Assembly: GCA_021399435.1 (NCBI GenBank) | Contig: JAJTUP010000007.1 | Span: 124,001-188,000 of the forward strand | Direction of reading: 5' to 3' | DNA: 64,000 nucleotides | From: Diaporthe sp. PMI_573 | Lineage: Eukaryota; Ascomycota; Sordariomycetes; Diaporthales; Diaporthaceae | Position numbers and translations under genes: made by a program | Notes under the pieces: model-generated | What the model saw: the letters and a program-made list of their open reading frames with translations, nothing else | The model's database searches: none | Told to the model about the DNA's origin: nothing | Shown: positions 58,001 to 64,000 of the stretch, piece after piece | Layout of the letters: every line of letters begins with the position of its first letter | Numbering within the stretch: the stretch's first letter is position 1

Positions 58001-59293
58001 TGGTCACTTTTCTCGAGCTTCGATGATGACCCCTCATGCTGCTTCTGTAGCTCGGATCTGAATCAGGATTGTTATGTGTGCTGTATCTGTGCGCAATACT
58101 TCTGCGCCGCTTGTCAGCATGCTGTTTCTGTCCTATCGCTTAGGGAACGTTTTGAAGATTTCAGGCGACTGAACCGATTAGAAAAGGAAGTGGCAGCGGT
58201 GCTACAAGCTATCAGGCCAATTAAACATCAGGACCCACGCGTAATGTCGAGAGTTCTTTCCCAGGGACCATGTTTACAGCATTGGGCTTTCCACAAAAAC
58301 GAGAGTTTCCGGAGTTGGAGAAGCAGCCGGACAGTCTTCAGCCATTTTCGACACACCAACTTGATCCAGTGGAAGGCCGTTCATGCTATGAACTCGATTA
58401 TCTCTCTGTCAGCGGGACCAATACAGAATGTGAGCGACACGGACGACGCCGAAGTCGAGTCTAATGAGGACGTCAAAAGTGACTGGGACCAAGTTAATCG
58501 GGAGTGGCGTGACGTCTTCTACTTCAACTCGCTGAAAGAGGATTTCAGGGAAATCTGTGTTCACCACTGCCGAATGTATATGAAGAAGCCCCGGCTTGAT
58601 GTGGATGCCACCCTCGACTCATCTGGAAAACTTTCCGCCGGGTTCTTCGACTTCCTGGCGGAAAAGTATGAGGCAGCGATGAGTGTCGGGACAGGAATCA
58701 TGAGCTTTCTGGAGTCAACAGGGTTTGCGGGTGAGGGCATCGAGAATCTTGCTGTCCAGGAACAACCTCTTGCTCGGAACACGCCAATACCCGAAGACTG
58801 GGCTCGACCTGAGGAAGAAGAGGAAGGTATTGGTAACTCACACAATGTCAATTCTGGAAAGGTGAAAAGATATATGAGAGATAACTCGGACAATTCTTCA
58901 TCGGATGAAGCGTCAGAGGACGATTGTTCATCAGAGTCCTCCGAATTCAGCTTTCCAGGAAGAATGGAAGATGAAGACGGAGTCGAGATTGACCTTGAAG
59001 ACTTTCTGGAGAGTTTGCTTGCGAAACGGAAGTCTCTAGTCAACGATGGTCGGCTGACGAAGGAGGAGGACCTGATTCTCAACACGGCGTGGAACATGGC
59101 TCAGGCCATAGTCTACCAAGGCACACCGCGACCATCATTGAAGGAGATTTCGGACAAGGGTGAGGGTTATTGCACGGCTCCAACAACGCCTGTGCCATCT
59201 GATAGCGGTGGACATGGTGGAAATACGCCTTCAAGCTACGGTACGCCCAGGTCGATGTCTCCTGTATCATGGGTCCTAGATCTTGATGAATAG
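52099..59293 (+). CDS. NLR-like STAND protein: N-terminal domain, NACHT, ankyrin array, Cys-rich module
   Basis: Very large signal-transducing ATPase of the fungal NOD-like receptor type, thought to act in non-self recognition or programmed cell death. Six exons (52099-52286, 52348-53093, 53147-56287, 56357-56412, 56536-57516, 57602-59293) join in phase to 2267 aa. Exons 3-5 also read as one continuous frame, because both internal introns are multiples of three. Order: a helical STAND N-terminal domain (about residues 60-300, GLYPPAGLILGGVFFALSVTK; Goodbye or DUF7708-like); NACHT with P-loop GKHGSGKS at 368-375 and Walker B FIVVDGLDEC around Asp568; a winged-helix region; and ankyrin repeats from about 940 to 1700 (for example TPTALHLASYSGYTDMMEKL). 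After the repeats is a Cys cluster at 1850-1878 (C-x2-C, CxxC, CxxC; ZZ-like) and an acidic Ser-rich tail. The N-terminal domain family and the ligand are not certain. It borders the biosynthetic cluster and a Fot1-like element. Confidence 0.8.
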
Positions 59294-59423
59294 GGTATTG
59301 CCTCAATCACCTAAATTCCACATTTCCATCCAGAAACAACTTTCGATCTTGAAGTGGATAGAAGTAAGTATCTTGATACGGTAGACTTCCGGATAGTGGG
59401 ACGAGTTTGTCCCTCTCCTCCTA

Positions 59424-61280
59424 AGTCGGCCACTGCACATTCGGCCCACCCCCCCATTCGGCCCACCCAAATCGCCCACCCGCCACAACTACCCTTCGAC
59501 TTCATCCTCGTCGACGACGCCCGTCGTCGCCACCACGATGCAATTTTCTGGTGTTTCCTCTTCATCAGACCTTTCTTCGTCCGCTGACTCAGCCTCAATC
59601 GCTCCGGCTGCAATTTGCGCCCTCCGAATGGCCCGAATGTTGACGAACCTCGAGTTGGGGCTGGTTTCGACCTTCCTTCTCTTCACGGATACTGCGGCTT
59701 TCAACCTCGCCTTAAGGATCTCATTCTTACGGAGTAGCATCTTTAATTGCCAATCTTTCTCGTTGTATCCTTTTTCAATCTTCCTGAAGAGAAGCCGTCG
59801 CGTATGGTTCGAGTGATCGCTCTGGTCAAAAACCCCGTGCAATACCTGTAGCTCTCGGGATGCCCTCGGCGTCGATAATAACGACTTTTTTACAGTAATG
59901 GGTACTGGAGTGACTATTTCGACCCTTCTCTTTCTCGTGGTGGACTTTATTTTAGCCTCTTTTGCCTCCTTTACCGCATTCTCGGCAAGAATAGCGTTTA
60001 TTAGTGGCTTCGCTATATTGACTGGCTACAAACCAGTCCCTCGCCACCTATTGGTAATGTTTCTTTCCGAGAGGGTATATAATCGTGCCTTTTGAAAGCA
60101 CCATAGAAAAAGTTGCTTGCCCGTAAAGGTGTCTTCGAAGCAGAAGCTAAGGTTATCGGCTTCGTGCTTATATGCTGCTTTTAGCGACGAAAATACACTA
60201 ATGTCAAGAGGTTAAAGTATATGCAATGTATGTGGCGGTAAGTAAATAATGTAAATCTTATTTAAGAAGCATTCCTACATAAATTCGAAGGTATAGTGGC
60301 TTTTATGACCATCGAGGACTAATAAATGCTACTCGGAAGAGTCCTCAGGGGCGGTCTACGGAATGAAGATCTTTTGAAGCCATTTAAGTGCCACGGCATT
60401 GTCAGTCTAGCCGTTTTTCGTCGCCGTGAACTCCCAATCCTCATGCCCTTTAAGGGTCTTAAACCATTGCTGTTGGATGTGTTTTCCTTTAAAGATGACG
60501 AGTGGAGGGCATGCCTTGCCTGTAGCCGAGATGTATTCGAGATACGAGGTCTATATCTTCCCTCCATTGCTTTTTCGATAAACAAGCTTTCTTCCTTCTG
60601 GCCCAATAACCATGCCGTTAGATCCCTCGCCCTTAGCGATGCCCTCTTTGTCAGCATTGTGGCGATTCTTTGGCTGAACCTTGAGGACAGCCAGAAGGCG
60701 AAGGAGGTTAAACCACGGCTTAATTATCTCCGTTTTGGCGCCATTAATGCGGCTAAAGTGCATCTGACGGCTTTGAATACTTTGAATCTCTGGATTTCTT
60801 ACGAGAAAAGCGGCTAGCCAGTTGCGGCCAAGCGGTGGTGGTCGTGCCTAAGATGTGGTTATTCGGCCGGCGAAGGACCTTAATTTAAAATGGGTCAACG
60901 GCAGCCCCAGAGTCGCCTGATTAAGTGCAAATTGGGTTAATTTGGTTTCCTGATTCGACGATAACCTTATCTGCCAATTTAAAGCATCAGAATGGCTTTG
61001 GGCGCCGTGGCGACGATTATAAAGTGTGCTCCTCGGAATGCCCCAATGTGAGGTGGCCTGTCGTGTGCCGGCGCCTGCCGAGATCGCCTCGAGGGCCGAC
61101 TGTACGTCATCTTCGGTATACGGCTTCATTGAAGGGTAGGGAGCGTGCTTGTAAAGTTTGAAGAGAAGAAAAAAATTACTCGTTGAGAAAACGCGTTTTT
61201 TGTGCAGATGTGGACCTGACGCGGTCGCGGGTGTGGAGTGGGCCGAATGGGGGGGTGGGCCGAATGTGCAGTGGCCGACT
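59424..61280. mobile_element. Fot1/pogo-family transposon, complete ends, decayed
   Basis: An 1857-bp element with perfect 43-bp inverted repeats (59424-59466 and 61238-61280, beginning AGTCGGCCACTGCACATTCG). TA dinucleotides flank both ends (59422-59423 and 61281-61282), the target duplication expected of the Tc1/mariner/pogo group. Its length matches Fot1-type elements. The interior is a broken transposase on the minus strand. The element sits 130 bp downstream of the NACHT-ankyrin stop, in its 3' region. Confidence 0.9.
59489..61129 (-). pseudogene. Decayed Fot1-like DDE transposase
   Basis: Reading from 61129: a helix-turn-helix start (MKPYTEDDVQSALEAISAG, then WGIPRSTLYNRRHGAQS), a CENP-B-like second part (WLAAFLVRNPEIQ), DDE-core pieces (NADKEGIAKGEGSNGMVIGP; VLDGHKSHYTFEFM), the usual SERNITNRWRGTGL segment and a long basic coiled C-terminus ending at 59489. 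Several in-frame stops interrupt it, at the ends of FAGRITTS, KSNGGKI, ATKNG, IP and GTGL. Two fit transition damage: a TAG where related transposases have Trp (NGW-T), and a TAG within RWRGTGL-PVN where a Gln codon would fit. No functional product is expected. Confidence 0.75.
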
Positions 61281-63487
61281 TATCGAAGCTGTTTAGCGTA
61301 CGGGTACATTGAATGCTGGCGCCTTTCAGTAGTTCTATAAGGATCAAATGGACATTCCTGAATTTATTCTACCCTTTGATAAAGGTTGGAAGGGTCAATG
61401 CCCAAGAGTCGTAGTAGTCTGGTGCTTAAGATCCTGTCTGGCCGTGTTTGCGAATGGGCTCATAAGCAGCAGTCTCGTTCGTATAATCCTCATCGGCCTG
61501 GTGTACGCAACCCAGTGGACCACTGCGCCTTCTGGACGGGAATTTCTACTACAAACTGGGAATTATCATTAACTACCCGCGAGATGTACAGAATCCACAG
61601 TGGAAATTTCAAAACAAACAGCCGGGGAAGGTCAGAGGTGCTTACGGGTCGTAAATCTTCGCAACAGCTTCGAAAGGTTGCCGAACCCCTGCGATCTCAT
61701 TCTGAAATGAAGTAATTGTGCAGGAAACAATTTGGGGACCTCTTGCTGCGCCGATACATATAGCAGTGTTGATCGCTAATTTAGACATTTTCCCATTACC
61801 GACGGTGGGACTCGCAAATTGTAAAGGATTGTTTACAACTACTTGACTCTGAGTTACATCTCCGAAATACTAGGTCTTCAGCTTTGGTCTTGCTTTTTCT
61901 GCTCCAGTCATCAGATGGTGATAGATCGTGGTGTTGAACCCCGGAAAATAAGGCAGGTGCGGCTTATCGGAGTCATCTAGGGGAGTCCAGGAATCCATAT
62001 CCATGGGTAGCGGGGGAACAACGGCTCCGCTATGAGTTTCGGCGGAACCCGATAAATTTAGCTCAATATTTGGCTGGCTGTTGGTCTCACTTGATTGGCT
62101 GTGCCGGGGTGTTGATGAGGATTGAGAGGCGGTGGGAAGGAAACCAAAAACGAAAAGGATGTTGAGTAAAATAGCAGAAAATACCGAGGGGACAAGCTGA
62201 TTCGGCCATTTGAGTTGAAATTAAGCATTGTGGCAAACAGCAAAGGTCCAAGGAATGCCGAGTCTTTATATCTCGTCTTCTTTGGACATTTGCTGGTTCC
62301 AGCCCGCGGGCGATCAATGAGCACACCTCTACCGTAATTCGGCCAAGGTCCCAGGCATCAGCCCTACCCGGCGCAATCGATCCTAACCGGCTCCACTGTA
62401 TCACACCTACACTAGAGGTCTGAGAAAGCGGTAATACACCTAGACTCCCGGGCCGAGCCGCTATCTCCGAACTCACAGACTTCACATCGTACGTCAAATC
62501 TGAAGAGCCATCAAGACGCGTTTGGTGGTCAATGGCCGGGGATTAAAATACTTCTGGCTATAAAACTTCCATCAACTGCCTGGGGAGGCTCAGAGAGGCC
62601 AAGACAATTTCAAATTTCGGGAAAGATTACTACTTCTTCCCCTCTTGTGAGCTAAGCGGTGGGTGGACACGGTGACATACGTCGGAGATACGGGTTCAGG
62701 ACTGAGATATATCGTTAGGCATCCGGGCTAATTCTGGCTTGGAAATATATTTTAGGAATGCCTTGGGCCTTGGAGATCTTGAAAATCTGTGTCTGTGTTC
62801 GACTAGAATATATATTCAACAGCTATTCGGTGACGTCCACCTCATTGCGGCGTTTTAGCATCAGCCGCCGTTACTTTCAAAGAGCTAGTCCAAGTCTATG
62901 ACCTTTTTCGCGGATTGAATTAGCGTTTACCGAGGAAACTGAATTGGCTGCGTATGGATCACTGCCTTTCAACCTTACTCATCGTCCCTCAAACTGCAGT
63001 GCCCTAGACCATTTGGGGGCTTGTTAAACGAGTGAGCTCTAGCTCCACCCAACTGTTAGGTACGAACAAACCGCATCAATGAGACATTTCGGAATTGTCT
63101 TAGGTTGTGGGCGCAAGGCCTGAGCATGTTGGCCCCCATCTCAGGGGTCCCGTGCTTGTGCCGCCATAGGTTTGTGATACTGTGGCGTGGGGATTTCATA
63201 TCCCTTGCCTACCTAAATAATGAATCCTCTTCAGCCGCATTCTAAGCCGGAAATTGGGGTCCAGTTCAGATGCAATCTCGGTCAGAAAAGGAGAGTGTGG
63301 CCACCAAGACCTCTGGCGATTTCTTACGCCACTCGTCTCTTCCTTTTGACCGATGAGTTCTCCTAAATGGTGGGGCACGTTCACAGTCATTTCCTGCAAG
63401 CATAAAGTATATCTCAGTCGTCTCGAGCACCAATACTGCTCGGGTTGCGTGTATCCAGCAACAGCTAAGCACAAAGCCCTGGCGAGA
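61281..63487. other. Region between Fot1-like element and kelch gene
   Basis: 2.2 kb without a supportable gene. The left part contains the coding-like minus-strand remnant. The rest has only short frames and no RNA gene or repeat that I can see. Confidence 0.4.
61330..62110 (-). other. Coding-like remnant, unresolved
   Basis: On the minus strand, frames such as GNGKMSKLAINTAICIGAAR, EIAGVRQPFEAVAKIYDP (ending at a GTAAGC donor-like site near 61649) and a downstream piece VHQADEDYTNETAAYEPIRK have coding-like composition. Stops interrupt them and I recognise no domain. They could be exons of a real gene or a decayed one. Confidence 0.25.
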
Positions 63488-64000
63488 ATGGGAGCGTCGC
63501 TTCTTTGGTTTTCGGCCGTGGGTATAGCACTCGCGAATCATTTGCATTCCCTGCCACAACTTCGCTCCAGGCAGATCGATGGTGATGTTGCGAAAAGTCT
63601 TTTTCTCCGCAGAGCCTATCACTCGTGTTCGTTCAAGTGTCCACACGCTGTTGAGTTTTACTTCATACTGACTCTTGGCTTGGGACAGCTGCTGTGCTCA
63701 ACGGCAGAGCCTACATCGATGGTGGCGAGCTCTCATATTACGACGGCACGCAAGTGACATATCAATATTGTACGCCATTTCCAACCTTCTAGTCTTCTTA
63801 TCTCGGTCCTGGAGACAGTAAATCATGGCATGTATGTCTAATTTCGTTGCAAGCATCGGCTTTGTTATCGATCGATCTATCGGCAGACTTTACCCCAGAA
63901 ACCGTGGCCTACACATCAATACCAAAGCCACCGGGCGCACCAAATTTAGACGACGCCGGAATATGGCTTGATTCAGCATCAAACCTGTTGTACACGGGGT
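63488..64000 (+). CDS. Kelch/galactose-oxidase-like secreted protein, 5' part (runs off window)
   Basis: Start of a beta-propeller protein cut by the window end. Exons 63488-63626, 63689-63769 and 63854 onwards join in phase. The first exon encodes a signal peptide (MGASLLWFSAVGIALA). The next gives SSAVLNGRAYIDGGELSYYD, matching the opening blade of fungal kelch-type proteins (AAVxxxxLYIDGG). The third continues with SALLSIDLSADFTPETVAYT and PKPPGAPNLDDAGIWLDSAS, again the expected order for this group. Such proteins are secreted or membrane-anchored, often with a C-terminal helix that is not in the window. The exact function is unknown. The 5' exon model relies on splice sites judged by eye. 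Confidence 0.6.

Noticed and set aside
36173..61280. The MITE and the Fot1-like element as members of one family because both TIRs contain GCCCACCC
   Set aside because: Target duplications differ (9 bp versus TA) and the rest of the TIR sequences do not match.
1..64000. CRISPR arrays, rRNA or tRNA genes
   Set aside because: No regularly spaced direct repeats and no convincing tRNA A/B boxes or rRNA stretches were found by eye; a tRNAscan-SE run would be decisive for tRNAs.

Overview
The window looks like chromosomal DNA of a filamentous ascomycete (Pezizomycotina). Genes are split by short GT-AG introns of about 45-100 bp. The content includes a hybrid polyketide-synthase/peptide-synthetase, SAT4-type membrane proteins, an AA9 oxygenase, a very large NACHT-ankyrin protein, and Fot1-, hAT- and Mutator-like DNA transposons, one of which carries stop codons of the kind left by RIP. 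Species cannot be fixed from sequence alone.

Left third (1-23.3 kb): mostly unrelated single genes. These are an HSP70-like ATPase (+), a SAT4-type seven-helix protein (-), an APC-family amino-acid/choline permease (+), an AA9-type lytic polysaccharide monooxygenase (-), a COMT-type O-methyltransferase (-), a complete non-autonomous hAT element with 8-bp target duplication, a small secreted cysteine-rich protein (+), an ankyrin-CorA fusion (+), a GNAT acetyltransferase (-) and a second SAT4-type protein (-). A gene-poor 3.1-kb stretch follows.

Middle (26.4-51.4 kb): an arylamine N-acetyltransferase (+), a small DNA alkyltransferase (-), a frame-broken conserved gene (-) and a small spliced membrane-protein candidate (+) lie before a compact biosynthetic cluster. 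The cluster has an SDR (+), a cytochrome P450 (-), a stand-alone trans-enoyl reductase (-), a 3968-aa PKS-NRPS (+) and an FAD monooxygenase (+). The PKS-NRPS has no ER domain of its own, which explains the separate reductase. In its terminal SDR-like release domain the catalytic Tyr is Phe (residue 3801), so I infer Dieckmann release to a tetramic acid instead of reductive release. The P450, FAD monooxygenase and SDR would then tailor the product. No pathway transcription factor, transporter, hydrolase or Diels-Alderase-like gene is seen. A 446-bp Mutator-like MITE with 9-bp target duplication sits in the shared promoter between the enoyl reductase and the PKS-NRPS.

Right part (52-64 kb): a 2267-aa NLR-like protein (STAND N-terminal domain, NACHT, a long ankyrin array, a Cys-rich zinc-binding-like module and an acidic tail) borders the cluster. 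About 130 bp downstream is an 1857-bp Fot1/pogo-family element with perfect 43-bp inverted repeats, a TA duplication and a decayed transposase. The window ends inside a secreted kelch/galactose-oxidase-like gene. All gene models were spliced by eye: exon phases were checked arithmetically, but no homology search was run.
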